Counted from the first letter of the stretch, positions 47,157-55,756 are shown. The stretch: 64,000 nt of DNA from Sphingomonas sp. (GCF_017304615.1 NZ_JAFKLZ010000003.1:372001-436000); one strand, 5' to 3'. The notes: generated from the letters alone by a model not told the origin. Numbers and translations are program-made.

Positions 47157-48089
47157 TCAATCCTCGTCGTCATAGAGTGCGACGATCCGATCGCCGTCCG
47201 ATCCGGCGCGGCCGCGATAGAGGCTGGCGGTGTTGAAGCTCCACGCCGCGTGGCCTTGCGCGTCGGTAACGATCACCCCGCCGGTGCCGCCCAGCGCCTT
47301 CACCTCGGCCATCACGGTGTCGGCAGCCTGTTGCAGGCTTTCGCCCAGGAAACGCACGCGCGCATTGATCTGGAACGCGACCGATTCGCGGATGAAGAAT
47401 TCGCCCGCCCCGGTGCAGGAGACCGCCGCCCCGCGATCGTCGGCATAGGTGCCCGCGCCGATCAGCGGCGAATCGCCGATCCGGCCCCAACGCTTGCCGG
47501 TGACGCCGCCGGTCGAGGTCGCGGCGGCGATATGTCCCGCCTGGTCAAGCGCGACCGCGCCGACCGTGCCGTATTTCATGTCGACGTCGAACTTGCCGCC
47601 ATTCGCCAGCAATTCGTCGAGCTGGCGGCGGCGTTCGGGCACCGCGAACCAGTCCGGGTCAGCCTGCTCGATGCCGTGTTCGCGGCTGAACGCGTCCGCG
47701 CCCTCGCGGCCGAGCAGGACGTGCGCGCTCTTCTCCATCACCGCGCGGGCGAGCGTGACCGGGTTCCTGGTTGCGGTCACGCCCGCTACCGAACCGGCGC
47801 GCAGGTCGCTCCCATCCATGATCGCGGCGTCGAGTTCGGTCTTGCCTTCGAAGGTAAAGGCCGAGCCGCGTCCGGCGTTGAAGTGGGGGTCGTCCTCCAG
47901 CACGCGGACAGCGGATTCGACTGCGTCGAGTGACGAGCCGCTGCGGGACAATATCCCCGACCCCGCCTCGAGCGCGCGGTTCAGTGCGGCGCGTAAGGCA
48001 GTGTCGGTTTCAGGCGAGGTCTGGCTGCGGGCGATCGCGCCGGCGCCGCCGTGCACGACTATCGACCAGCGAGGGGAGGGGTCGGTCAT
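47157..48089 (-). CDS. iaaA: Isoaspartyl peptidase/L-asparaginase (plant type, Ntn hydrolase)
   Basis: The 310-residue proenzyme starts V-V-H-G-G-A-G-A-I and contains F-N-A-G-R-G-S-A-F. The autocleavage site is Y-G-T-V-G-A-V-A, where the Thr becomes the nucleophile, followed by A-A-T-S-T-G-G and G-A-G-T-Y-A-D. After self-processing, the two subunits hydrolyse isoaspartyl dipeptides and asparagine. No signal peptide is seen. The upstream acyltransferase gene, same strand, runs 80 bases into this gene in a different frame, so the two are likely on one transcript. Confidence 0.94.
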   Translation of the reverse strand: MTDPSPRWSIVVHGGAGAIARSQTSPETDTALRAALNRALEAGSGILSRSGSSLDAVESAVRVLEDDPHFNAGRGSAFTFEGKTELDAAIMDGSDLRAGSVAGVTATRNPVTLARAVMEKSAHVLLGREGADAFSREHGIEQADPDWFAVPERRRQLDELLANGGKFDVDMKYGTVGAVALDQAGHIAAATSTGGVTGKRWGRIGDSPLIGAGTYADDRGAAVSCTGAGEFFIRESVAFQINARVRFLGESLQQAADTVMAEVKALGGTGGVIVTDAQGHAAWSFNTASLYRGRAGSDGDRIVALYDDED

Positions 48090-49239
48090 GGCGGCGAGCG
48101 GTAGCCCCGCCCGGGCGACGCCGCAATCCGATCAGCGGACGCAGCCAGTTCATCTCGCGCCCGATCAGGTAGAAGGCCCAGCACCCGGCAACCGTCGCCG
48201 GGACGAGGATCGCGAACTCTGCCGCGGCGCCGATTCCGAGCGGTTTCAGCGCGAATTCGCCAAGGACGATCACGGTTTGATGGATCAGGTAGAAGGGAAA
48301 CACCGCTTCGGTCAGCATGGGACGGATGGCGGCATCGCGGTTGAGATAGCGTTCCGCGAGGCCGATCAGCGCCGCGACCGCCGACCAGCTTTGCAACTGG
48401 TGCGCGACGAGCATGATTTCGCCGAGCCATTGCGGTGGATACAGGTCGCCGGGATAGGTAAGTTCGACCCCCGCGCCGACCGCATAGCTCGCCACCGCAA
48501 GCGCGGCCGCCGGTTTCCACCATCGCACCAACCCGGCCATCACTGGCTTGGACCGGGCAAGCCCGAACCCGAACAGGAAAGCGGGGAAATAAGCCAGATG
48601 CGCGACGCCGTCGTGGATCAGATCCTGGCTGTCGCTCCAGCGGTGGAAGAACACGACCTGGCTGAGGACCAGATAGACCGCCGGGATCAACAGCGCGCGC
48701 CATCCACCGAACGCTGCGTCGAACCACGCCTGAAGCCTTGCCGGGCGCGGCAAGACAAGCAGCAGCGACAGCGCGGCGGTATAAGTGAACAGATAGCCGA
48801 CGAACCAGAGATGGTTCCACGTTGGCAGTCCGACGCCGTCGATCGCGGCAAAAGCGAAATAATCGTGGAGCAGGAAGTAACCGAAGTCGCGCGTATATCC
48901 GTGCTGCGTCACCAGTTCGACCCAGCTTTGCGGCGGCACCATCACGACGACGCCGAACAGCAGCGGGATCAGTAACCGGCTGGCGCGGCTGGTCATGAAT
49001 CGCCCGACGCCGCCCGACTTCGCGAACAGCGCGCGGCTGGCATAGCCGGAGACGACGAACAGCAGCATCAACCGCCATGGATTGGTGATCAACATCGCCA
49101 CCGCCAGCCCGTCCACTGGCTGCGCGGTCTTCACGTGGAAACCCCACGGCGTGAACACCATTGCGGTATGATAGAGAATCAGGACCGCGAACGCGCCGAT
49201 GCGCAGCCAGTCCATGCCGTAATGCCGTTCCATCGCCAT
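48010..49239 (-). CDS. Acyltransferase 3 family membrane protein (first copy)
   Basis: The 409-residue protein has about ten transmembrane helices and the start motif D-W-L-R-I-G-A-F-A-V-L-I-L-Y-H, with the family's conserved His. Further marks are S-G-Y-A-S-R, W-N-H-L-W-F-V-G-Y and F-P-F-Y-L-I-H-Q. Family members transfer acyl groups, often to glucans, lipopolysaccharide or peptidoglycan, at the inner membrane. The last 27 codons overlap the iaaA gene and encode a very Arg-rich tail (R-R-R-P-G-G-A-T-A-R-R), probably a recent stop-codon loss. ATG at 49239 or 49233 is possible. A paralogue lies immediately upstream. Confidence 0.87.
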   Translation of the reverse strand: MAMERHYGMDWLRIGAFAVLILYHTAMVFTPWGFHVKTAQPVDGLAVAMLITNPWRLMLLFVVSGYASRALFAKSGGVGRFMTSRASRLLIPLLFGVVVMVPPQSWVELVTQHGYTRDFGYFLLHDYFAFAAIDGVGLPTWNHLWFVGYLFTYTAALSLLLVLPRPARLQAWFDAAFGGWRALLIPAVYLVLSQVVFFHRWSDSQDLIHDGVAHLAYFPAFLFGFGLARSKPVMAGLVRWWKPAAALAVASYAVGAGVELTYPGDLYPPQWLGEIMLVAHQLQSWSAVAALIGLAERYLNRDAAIRPMLTEAVFPFYLIHQTVIVLGEFALKPLGIGAAAEFAILVPATVAGCWAFYLIGREMNWLRPLIGLRRRPGGATARRHDRPLPSLVDSRARRRRRDRPQPDLA

Positions 49240-49266
49240 GGCATGTAATGGATCGGGGTGGGATAG

Positions 49267-50454
49267 CTAGGCTTGCGAGGCCGGGATGGCGGTGGCCGGC
49301 GCGGGCCGAGACCGCCTCGGCGCTAAGCCGACCAACGGGCGCAGCCATGCGACTTCGCGGCCGATCGCGTAGAATCCGATGGAGAATCCGAATGTGCCGA
49401 GGAGCAGCAACACGAACTCGGCGAACGGGTCGAGGCCCCATGGCAGCGTCAGCCAGGCCAGCAAAATGATCGCCGGATGGTGCGCGATGTAGAGCGGGAA
49501 TACCGCCTCCGCGAGCGTCGCGCGCCAGCGATTATCGCGATTCAAATGTCGATCGGCGAGCTGGAACAGGATCAGGATCATGCTCCACGCCATTGCGATG
49601 CGCGACACGCGATCGAGCATCATGACGCCGTGCGGCGGCATATGGCGCCCGGCATAATCGAGTTCGACCCAGGTCACAATCAGCCCTGATACGATGGCTA
49701 GCACGATCGCTACGCGTTGGGACCGCGCGATCGCAGGCCATAGTGCGGTGCCCTTCCCTCCGAGTGCGAACCCGAACAGGAAGATCGGGAAATAGAGAAA
49801 ATGCGCGTTCCAGTCGGTGAACAGGCCCTGTTTTTCGGGGACCACGAACATCACCGCAAGCTTAGCCAGAGCTAGTGCGACGACCGGTACCCAGACCAGC
49901 CGCGCTCCCTTCGCCAGCCAATTGCCCGCCAGCGTGAACCGCTCGGCGCTCCACCTGCGCATCGCGAGCAGCCCGGCAAGCGCCATCGTATAGGCCCAGA
50001 GATAAGCGACGAACCAGAGATGTTCCCAACTCGGAAAGGGCGGGCCATAGGTCCGCGTCACGTTCCAGTAATCGCGCAGCCAATAGTGGATCAGCCCGGC
50101 GGGATATCCGGCGATCTTCGCGCGCACCCACGTCTCCGCCGGGATCAGCGCGACCATCGCGACCGCCCAGGGAATGAGCAGCCGCCGGTTGCGCGACGCG
50201 ACGAACGGCCCCGGCGCGCCCGATTTGTCGAACAGCTTGCGGCTGGCATAGCCCGACACCCCGAACAGCAGGGGTAGCCGCCATGGTGTCAGCAACGCGA
50301 GCGGAACGATCAGCTGCGGATAGGTCGTCGGCGACTTGATCACCCAGTCCCAGGTCGAGAAGACCATCGCGACATGGTACACGATCAGCAGCCCGAACGC
50401 ACCGATGCGCAGCCAGTCTAGGCCGTAATGGCGGGAGGATGTCGGGCTGATCAT
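49267..50454 (-). CDS. Acyltransferase 3 family membrane protein (second copy)
   Basis: The 395-residue paralogue of the gene at 48010-49239 has the same start motif (H-Y-G-L-D-W-L-R-I-G-A-F) and landmarks (S-G-Y-A-S-R-K-L-F, W-E-H-L-W-F-V-A-Y, F-P-L-Y-I-A-H-H-P). About ten membrane helices are visible. The two genes are 27 bases apart on the same strand, a tandem duplication with clearly diverged sequence. ATG at 50452-50454 is preferred to a TTG six codons upstream. The acceptor molecule cannot be predicted. ispG is divergent. Confidence 0.87.
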   Translation of the reverse strand: MISPTSSRHYGLDWLRIGAFGLLIVYHVAMVFSTWDWVIKSPTTYPQLIVPLALLTPWRLPLLFGVSGYASRKLFDKSGAPGPFVASRNRRLLIPWAVAMVALIPAETWVRAKIAGYPAGLIHYWLRDYWNVTRTYGPPFPSWEHLWFVAYLWAYTMALAGLLAMRRWSAERFTLAGNWLAKGARLVWVPVVALALAKLAVMFVVPEKQGLFTDWNAHFLYFPIFLFGFALGGKGTALWPAIARSQRVAIVLAIVSGLIVTWVELDYAGRHMPPHGVMMLDRVSRIAMAWSMILILFQLADRHLNRDNRWRATLAEAVFPLYIAHHPAIILLAWLTLPWGLDPFAEFVLLLLGTFGFSIGFYAIGREVAWLRPLVGLAPRRSRPAPATAIPASQA

Positions 50455-50544
50455 GATCCTGATCTGGATCAATAGCGTGGGCGGCTCACCAAATCGTTGA
50501 CGCTTGCCTTGGCGGTGACGCGCGACAGGCGTATAGGCACGGCT

Positions 50545-51660
50545 ATGTCAGTCCGTCCCTGGCGCGACATCACGCGCCGTCAGAGCCGCCAGATCATGGT
50601 CGGCAACGTCCCCGTCGGCGGTGGCGCGCCCGTTACCGTGCAGACGATGACCAACACGCCAACCAGCGACCCCCGCGCGACGATCGACCAGATCCGCCGT
50701 TGCGAGGATGCCGGCGTCGACATAATCCGCGTGTCGTGTCCCGACACCGACAGCACCGCCGCGCTCGGTCAGATCGTGCGCGCGGCGCGCGTGCCGATCG
50801 TCGCGGACATCCATTTCCACTACAAGCGCGCGCTGGAGGCGGCGGATGCCGGCGCCGCGTGCCTGCGCATCAATCCGGGCAATATCGGGTCGGCGGAGCG
50901 CGTGAACGAAGTGGTCAACGCCGCCAAGGCCAATGGCAGCGCGATCCGGATTGGGGTCAATGCGGGGAGCCTGGAAAAAGACCTGCTCGAAAAATATGGC
51001 GAGCCGTGCCCGGAGGCGTTGGTCGAAAGCGCGCTTGATCACATCAAGCTGCTGCAAGATCGCGACTTCCACGAATTCAAGGTGGCGGTGAAGGCGAGCG
51101 ACCTGTTCCTCGCGGTCGCCGCGTACCAGCAACTCGCCGAAGTGGTCGACTGCCCCCTGCACCTGGGCATTACCGAGGCGGGCGGGTTCGTCGGCGGGAC
51201 GGTCAAGTCGTCGATCGGGATCGGCTCGCTGCTCTGGTACGGAATCGGCGACACGATCCGCGTTTCGCTGTCGGCCGAGCCCGAGGACGAGGTGCGCGTC
51301 GGGTTCGAGATCCTGAAGGCGCTCGGCATCCGCAATCGTGGCGTGCGCGTCGTGTCGTGCCCGAGCTGCGCGCGGCAGGGCTTCGACGTGATCCGCACCG
51401 TCCAGGCGCTGGAAGAACGGCTCCAGCATATCCGCACGCCGATGTCGCTTTCGGTGCTGGGTTGCGTGGTCAACGGGCCGGGCGAAGCGCGCGAGACCGA
51501 TATCGGCATCACCGGCGGCGGCAATGGCAAGCACATGGTCTATCTGTCGGGCGTCACCGACCACCATGTCCAGGACGCCGACATGATCGAGCACATCGTT
51601 AAACTGGTCGAAGCCAAGGCGGCGGAGATCGAGGCGAGCGATCAGGCGCAGGCGGCGTGA
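50545..51660 (+). CDS. ispG: 4-hydroxy-3-methylbut-2-enyl diphosphate synthase (IspG/GcpE)
   Basis: The 371-residue iron-sulfur enzyme converts MEcPP to HMBPP in the non-mevalonate isoprenoid pathway. It has the TIM-barrel motif V-Q-T-M-T-N-T-P-T and I-N-P-G-N-I-G, and the three [4Fe-4S] ligands Cys272 and Cys275 (S-C-P-S-C) and Cys307 ([10 protein letters not shown]). The start at 50545 gives the usual N-terminus. The TGA overlaps the GTG of the pentad-repeat gene, so they are translated as a coupled pair. Confidence 0.97.
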   Translation: MSVRPWRDITRRQSRQIMVGNVPVGGGAPVTVQTMTNTPTSDPRATIDQIRRCEDAGVDIIRVSCPDTDSTAALGQIVRAARVPIVADIHFHYKRALEAADAGAACLRINPGNIGSAERVNEVVNAAKANGSAIRIGVNAGSLEKDLLEKYGEPCPEALVESALDHIKLLQDRDFHEFKVAVKASDLFLAVAAYQQLAEVVDCPLHLGITEAGGFVGGTVKSSIGIGSLLWYGIGDTIRVSLSAEPEDEVRVGFEILKALGIRNRGVRVVSCPSCARQGFDVIRTVQALEERLQHIRTPMSLSVLGCVVNGPGEARETDIGITGGGNGKHMVYLSGVTDHHVQDADMIEHIVKLVEAKAAEIEASDQAQAA

Positions 51661-51899
51661 AAGCCGACCTGCCGACGCTCAAGCGCAAATCGGTCGCGAC
51701 CGGCGCGGCGGCGACGGGGGCCGAAAGCGTCGGTGCGCTGGCGGTCGGCTTCTTCTCGCTGGGTGTGCTGGCGGCGGGCGCGGTTGCGATCGGCGCGGTC
51801 GCGGTCGGGCGGCTGTGGATCGGCGACGCCCGGATCAAGAAGCTGCGAATCGACGAACTCGACGTGGGCACGCTGACGCGCCACGACGACGAGCAGTAA
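51657..51899 (+). CDS. Small pentad-repeat (glycine-periodic) protein coupled to ispG
   Basis: The 80-residue product has glycine at every fifth position from residue 16 to 56 (nine in a row). Val, Ile or Leu precedes most of these glycines, and another large hydrophobic lies two residues before that. The hydrophobic period continues through I60, I65 and V70 to about residue 75, giving about twelve consecutive pentads of the form x-L-x-V-G. This resembles pentapeptide-repeat right-handed quadrilateral beta-helices, but with Gly rather than Asp/Asn at the corner. There is no signal peptide; N- and C-ends are charged. The start is GTG, overlapping the ispG stop. I recognise no named family or function. 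Confidence 0.78.
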   Translation: MKADLPTLKRKSVATGAAATGAESVGALAVGFFSLGVLAAGAVAIGAVAVGRLWIGDARIKKLRIDELDVGTLTRHDDEQ

Positions 51900-51959
51900 G
51901 CGGGGCGTTAAGCATCCCGATAAAGCGGGCTGCAAGTGGTGGCCGGCTACGGCGCGCCG

Positions 51960-52439
51960 ATGAAATTCGCACTCCTCGCCGTCACGATGATGGGCATCCT
52001 GGTCGGCCTGTTGCTGCCCGGCGCCAAGCCAAAGGCCGCGCCGCAACCGGCGCTTGCCGCCGTCGCGACCGCCGATCAGCCGCGCGAGACGGTATTGGAA
52101 CGCGAGGATAACGGTCACTTCTTCACCGTCGCCGACGTCAATGGCGAGCCGATCAAGTTCGTCGTCGATACCGGCGCGACCACCGTCGCCTTGACTCAGG
52201 ACGATGCCCGCCGCGCGGGTGTCAAGTTCGACCCCAGCCAGTTCGACGTCGTCGGGAGTGGCGCGTCCGGCGCGGTGCGCGGACAGCAAGTGTTCCTCAA
52301 CGACGTGGTGCTCGACGGCAAGCGAGTCAGCGGTATCCATGGGCTGGTGCTCGAGGGGCTCGGCATCTCGCTGCTTGGCCAAAACTACCTCAGCCATGTC
52401 GATATATCGATCGTCGGCGACAAGATGGTCCTCAAATAG
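51960..52439 (+). CDS. Retropepsin-like aspartic protease, TIGR02281 type
   Basis: The 159-residue protein has an N-terminal membrane anchor (residues about 3-20; F-A-L-L-A-V-T-M-M-G-I-L-V-G-L-L-L), a linker and a single-lobe aspartic protease domain (about 50-159). The catalytic triplet is in V-V-D-T-G-A-T-T-V-A-L, and the later hydrophobic-Gly motif is in I-S-L-L-G-Q-N-Y-L. Bacterial members act as dimers facing the periplasm. ATG at 51960 is chosen; a GTG at 51936 is in frame. No ribosome-binding site is strong at either. Confidence 0.87.
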   Translation: MKFALLAVTMMGILVGLLLPGAKPKAAPQPALAAVATADQPRETVLEREDNGHFFTVADVNGEPIKFVVDTGATTVALTQDDARRAGVKFDPSQFDVVGSGASGAVRGQQVFLNDVVLDGKRVSGIHGLVLEGLGISLLGQNYLSHVDISIVGDKMVLK

Positions 52440-52491
52440 TCCAGGCATCGGACCACTCGCCCAGCTTGTGATTCCATAAGGAGGAGAGCGG

Positions 52492-52530
52492 GTGACGGGC
52501 GCATCGCCGCCCGCTATCGCGCCGGGATGA
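52492..52530 (+). CDS. Putative 12-codon leader peptide of the EamA transporter gene
   Basis: A consensus ribosome-binding site AAGGAGG (52478-52484) stands 7 bases before GTG at 52492, which opens a 12-codon frame (GTG then T-G-A-S-P-P-A-I-A-P-G). This frame ends in TGA overlapping the ATG of the EamA gene as ATGA. The transporter frame has no start codon near this ribosome-binding site and no good one of its own, so ribosomes probably load here and re-initiate. It could be a simple coupling device or a regulatory leader peptide; the two prolines in a row (P-P) might slow ribosomes. Confidence 0.5.
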   Translation: MTGASPPAIAPG

Positions 52531-53420
52531 GCCGCCGCGCCCCGTCCCAAGCTCTGGTCTTCGCGGCCGCGGTGCTCGGCATCGCGATCTTCTCGTCGAT
52601 GGACGCCGTGATGAAGGTGCTGACGCTCCAGATCGGCGCGTTCACCACCCTGTTCTGGCGCACGATGGCGGGGATCGTGTTTACCGGCGCGATCTATCTT
52701 CCGGCGCGCAAGGGCTGGCCGTCGCGGCCGGTAATGCGCGTCCATTTGATCCGCGGCGCGGTGTCGGCGGTGATGGCGGTGACCTTCTTCTGGGGGCTGG
52801 CCAAGATCCCGATGGCGCAGGCGATCGCGCTGGCCTTCATCGCCCCATTGCTGGCGCTGTTCGGGGCGGCGTTCGTGCTCAAGGAGCGAATCCCGCCGCG
52901 CGCTGTTATCGCCTCGCTGATCGCGTTCGGCGGGGTCGGCGTCATCATGCTCGGCCAGGCCGCGACCGCGCCGTCGCCGGATCAGTTTCGCGGCACGATC
53001 GCGGTGCTGCTCTCGGCGATGTGCTACGCCTACAACATCGTGCTGATGCGGCAGCAGGCTCTAGTCGCGGGACCGAGCGAGGTGGCGTTCTTCCAGAGCG
53101 TGATCGTCGGCGTGATCTTCGCCTGTTTCGCGCCATTCTTTGCGGCGGTGCCCGATATGCGGCACGCCCCCGCGATCGTACTGGCGGCGGCGCTGGCGAC
53201 GGTGTCGCTGCTGATCCTTGCCTGGGCCTATGCGCGGGGCGAGGCGAACTATCTGGCGCCGACCGAATATACCGGGTTCATCTGGGCGGCCTTGTGGGGC
53301 TGGGTGGTCTTTCATGAGCCGGTCGCGCCCTATACGCTGACCGGGACGGCGATGATTATCGCCGGTTGCCTGGTCGCCGCGCGCAAGCGTGACGTCGAAA
53401 ATGTGGAGGCCGCGTTTTGA
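52527..53420 (+). CDS. EamA/DMT family transporter
   Basis: The 297-residue inner-membrane protein has ten predicted transmembrane helices arranged as two EamA repeats (about 10-140 and 155-290). Landmarks are M-D-A-V-M-K in helix 1, F-W-R-T-M-A-G and A-P-L-L-A-L-F at the end of repeat one, and E-Y-T-G-F-I-W-A-A-L-W-G in repeat two. Family members export or import amino acids, nucleotides or drugs; the substrate is unknown. Translation likely depends on the leader frame at 52492-52530. The stop overlaps the TTG start of the GNAT gene. Confidence 0.9.
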   Translation: MSRRAPSQALVFAAAVLGIAIFSSMDAVMKVLTLQIGAFTTLFWRTMAGIVFTGAIYLPARKGWPSRPVMRVHLIRGAVSAVMAVTFFWGLAKIPMAQAIALAFIAPLLALFGAAFVLKERIPPRAVIASLIAFGGVGVIMLGQAATAPSPDQFRGTIAVLLSAMCYAYNIVLMRQQALVAGPSEVAFFQSVIVGVIFACFAPFFAAVPDMRHAPAIVLAAALATVSLLILAWAYARGEANYLAPTEYTGFIWAALWGWVVFHEPVAPYTLTGTAMIIAGCLVAARKRDVENVEAAF

Positions 53421-53899
53421 CGCTGACGATCCGTCCCGCCAAGCCTGGCGATGCTGCGACCGTGCTGCATTTCGCGAAGGAGCTCGCAACTTACGAGCGC
53501 GAACCGGATGCGGTCGTGACCACTGAGGCGATGATGCACGAGGCGCTGTTCGGCGAGAAACCGATGGCCGAGGCGCTGATCGCGGAGGTCGACGGCGCGG
53601 CGGTCGGATTCGCGGTGTTCTACCACAACTTTTCGACCTGGACGGGGCGTAAGGGGATCTGGCTCGACGATCTCTATGTCACGCCGGAGGCGCGGGGATC
53701 GGGGGCGGGCAAGGCGCTGCTCCGGCATCTCGCGGGCATCTGCCTCGACCGCGATTGCGCGCGGTTCGAATGGTGGGTGCTCGACTGGAACGAGCCAGCG
53801 ATCGGCTTTTACCGCTCGATCGGCGCCGAGGCGATGGATGAGTGGACCGTGCAACGCGTCAGCGGCGACGCGCTGGCCAGACTCGCCGGACGCGGCTGA
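53417..53899 (+). CDS. GNAT family N-acetyltransferase
   Basis: The 160-residue acetyltransferase has the GNAT acetyl-CoA motif A in L-Y-V-T-P-E-A-R-G-S-G-A-G-K-A-L-L and motif B W-N-E-P-A-I-G-F-Y-R-S-I-G-A. The sequence resembles the polyamine/thialysine acetyltransferase (SAT) branch (R-P-A-K-P-G-D at the start; A-V-F-Y-H-N-F-S-T-W-x-G-R-K-G). The start is TTG, overlapping the EamA stop as TTGA. The TGA overlaps the next ATG. The acceptor substrate is inferred only from the branch likeness. Confidence 0.9.
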   Translation: MTLTIRPAKPGDAATVLHFAKELATYEREPDAVVTTEAMMHEALFGEKPMAEALIAEVDGAAVGFAVFYHNFSTWTGRKGIWLDDLYVTPEARGSGAGKALLRHLAGICLDRDCARFEWWVLDWNEPAIGFYRSIGAEAMDEWTVQRVSGDALARLAGRG

Positions 53900-54255
53900 T
53901 GGCGGCGGATCAGGGGCTGATCGACTGGGTGGCGGAAGCGATGGAGCCGATCGGCTCGGTCACCAAACGCGCGATGATGGGCGGAGCGACGCTGTATGTC
54001 GACGGCACGATCTTCGCGATCATCAGTCATGACGACGTCTTGTGGTTCAAGGCCGACGCCGAAAGCGATGCGGTGTGGGACGACGCGGGCTGCGAGCGCT
54101 TCACCTTCGAGATGAACGGCAAGAGCGGGTCGATGAACTATCGCCGCGCGCCCGACGATGTCTATGACGATCCCGACGAACTGCTCCGCTGGGGGCTGAT
54201 CGGGCTGGACGCGGGGCGGCGCGCGCCGGCGAAGAAGCCGAAGAAGAAACGCTGA
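53899..54255 (+). CDS. TfoX N-terminal domain protein
   Basis: The 118-residue protein is a TfoX_N domain only: A-M-M-G-G-A-T-L-Y-V-D-G-T-I-F-A-I-I and L-W-F-K-A-D are typical. The Lys-rich tail A-P-A-K-K-P-K-K-K-R is basic. Full TfoX regulates competence in Haemophilus; isolated N-domains are widespread and uncharacterised. The ATG shares its A with the GNAT stop codon. Its stop directly abuts that of the convergent gene (zero-base gap). Confidence 0.87.
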   Translation: MAADQGLIDWVAEAMEPIGSVTKRAMMGGATLYVDGTIFAIISHDDVLWFKADAESDAVWDDAGCERFTFEMNGKSGSMNYRRAPDDVYDDPDELLRWGLIGLDAGRRAPAKKPKKKR

Positions 54256-55095
54256 TCACTTCGTTTGGGCGGGCAAGCGGTCCAGCGTTTCAACCGTAGT
54301 CGTGGTCCGCTCGGTCTCGCCCGGTTCGCGGGTCACGAGCGTGGTGGTTACGGTCCGGCGCCGGACGCGGCCGGCGGCATCGGTGTCGAACGCCACCTTG
54401 ACCGTGCCGACCACCGTCATGGCTGCGCGCTGTCGCAAGGCATCCGCCAGCGTCACAGGCTTCCGCATTATCGTGCCGATGGCGACATCGGCATCCGCGC
54501 GCTCCCGGCGATAGGCGTCGGCGTCGATCGCTAGGTCCACCGTATACCGGGAGCCTTCCGGTCCTATCGCGACGCGGTGAAGCGGCGACGCGGCCAGCGT
54601 GCCCGGATAGCGATACGGGACACCATCACCGACATCGCCCCAAAGGTCGAAGCGTTCGGCGATCGCCAGCGCCGATTGCGGGTCGCAATCGACCTTATAC
54701 GCCGTCCAGCTAAAGCCCCATTGGCCGCACGCCGCGCGCGTCATCTTAAATCGCTTCAACCAGGGATCGGCCCGAGAGGCGAGTTCGTCTGCGTTGAGGA
54801 GCAGCGTCGGCCCCGCGCGCGGACGGAACACACGGAAGGGCAACAACCAGTTTCGCGCACGGTCGTCGTCGGTCGATCCGGAGGGGTTGTCATATTCGAG
54901 TTCGATACCGTCGTCGCGCACGGCAACCACGCGCTCCAGCACCGTATCGCGATCGAACGACGAACTCGTTGACTTGTCGTCGGCAGTCTTTTCGGCGCTG
55001 GTGCGCTCTAGGCGCAACTCATAGGTGCCGCCCGCCGGCTGCGCGAGGAGTAACGCGACAACCGGGGTAATGGCGACGGAGAGGTGTGGCGGCAT
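54256..55095 (-). CDS. Exported hypothetical protein
   Basis: The 279-residue product starts with a short signal-like segment (about 5-22; cut near A-G-G). The mature part alternates charged beta-strand-like stretches. It contains two Cys (A-A-C-G-Q-W-G and K-V-D-C-D), a conserved-looking G-F-S-W-T-A-Y-K block, and a Thr/Arg-rich C-terminal strand region (T-T-T-L-V-T-R-E and T-E-R-T-T-T-T-V). I recognise no named family. It is monocistronic, convergent with the TfoX gene and 73 bases downstream of ppa on the same strand. Codon usage looks like that of its neighbours. Confidence 0.7.
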   Translation of the reverse strand: MPPHLSVAITPVVALLLAQPAGGTYELRLERTSAEKTADDKSTSSSFDRDTVLERVVAVRDDGIELEYDNPSGSTDDDRARNWLLPFRVFRPRAGPTLLLNADELASRADPWLKRFKMTRAACGQWGFSWTAYKVDCDPQSALAIAERFDLWGDVGDGVPYRYPGTLAASPLHRVAIGPEGSRYTVDLAIDADAYRRERADADVAIGTIMRKPVTLADALRQRAAMTVVGTVKVAFDTDAAGRVRRRTVTTTLVTREPGETERTTTTVETLDRLPAQTK

Positions 55096-55168
55096 GGCGT
55101 ATCATCGCGCGGCACCGCGGCTCGCGCAATCCACTCGTCCCATCGCCTTCGTCAGGCGGCGCGCGCCG

Positions 55169-55708
55169 TCATGCCGCCTTGGCCTCCTTCGCCCGTTCGA
55201 TCGCTTCCAATACGATCCGCCGGGCGTCGGCGGCGTCGCCCCAGGTGCCGACGCGCACCCATTTCTCCGCCTCCAGGTCCTTATAGTGGGTGAAGAAATG
55301 CTCGATCTGCTGGAGCACGATCGAGGGCAGGTCCTGGCGTTCGCCGACGTCCGAATAATAGGGGAAAGTGGTGTCGACGGGGACGCAGATCAGCTTTTCG
55401 TCGCCGCCCGCTTCGTCTTCCAGGTTGAGCACCCCGATCGGCCGCGAGCGCACCACGCAGCCGGGAACGAACGGGCTGCGCGCGATCACCAGCGCGTCGA
55501 GCGGGTCGCCGTCCGGGCTCAGCGTGTGCGGCACGAAGCCGTAATTGGCCGGATAACGCATCGGCGTGTGGAGGATGCGGTCGACGAATAACGCGCCCGA
55601 TTTCTTGTCGAATTCATACTTCACCGGTTCGCCGCCGGTCGGCACTTCGATGATGACGTTCAGGCTTTCCGGCGGGTTGTCGCCAACCGGGATCAGGTCG
55701 ATATTCAT
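55169..55708 (-). CDS. ppa: Inorganic pyrophosphatase
   Basis: This 179-residue family I soluble pyrophosphatase pulls biosynthetic reactions forward by cleaving PPi to phosphate. Active-site residues are visible in K-Y-E-F-D-K-K-S-G, Y-P-A-N-Y-G-F-V-P-H, the signature D-G-D-P-L-D-A-L-V and D-E-K-L-I-C-V-P-V-D. The length is normal. A GAAGAAAC stretch precedes the ATG. It is downstream of the M61 peptidase start region on the same strand, 48 bases from that gene's stop. Confidence 0.96.
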   Translation of the reverse strand: MNIDLIPVGDNPPESLNVIIEVPTGGEPVKYEFDKKSGALFVDRILHTPMRYPANYGFVPHTLSPDGDPLDALVIARSPFVPGCVVRSRPIGVLNLEDEAGGDEKLICVPVDTTFPYYSDVGERQDLPSIVLQQIEHFFTHYKDLEAEKWVRVGTWGDAADARRIVLEAIERAKEAKAA

Positions 55709-55756
55709 GTTTCTTCCTCAAAAGGATGTTTGCGGCATCCTCTCCTGGCCGCCCCG

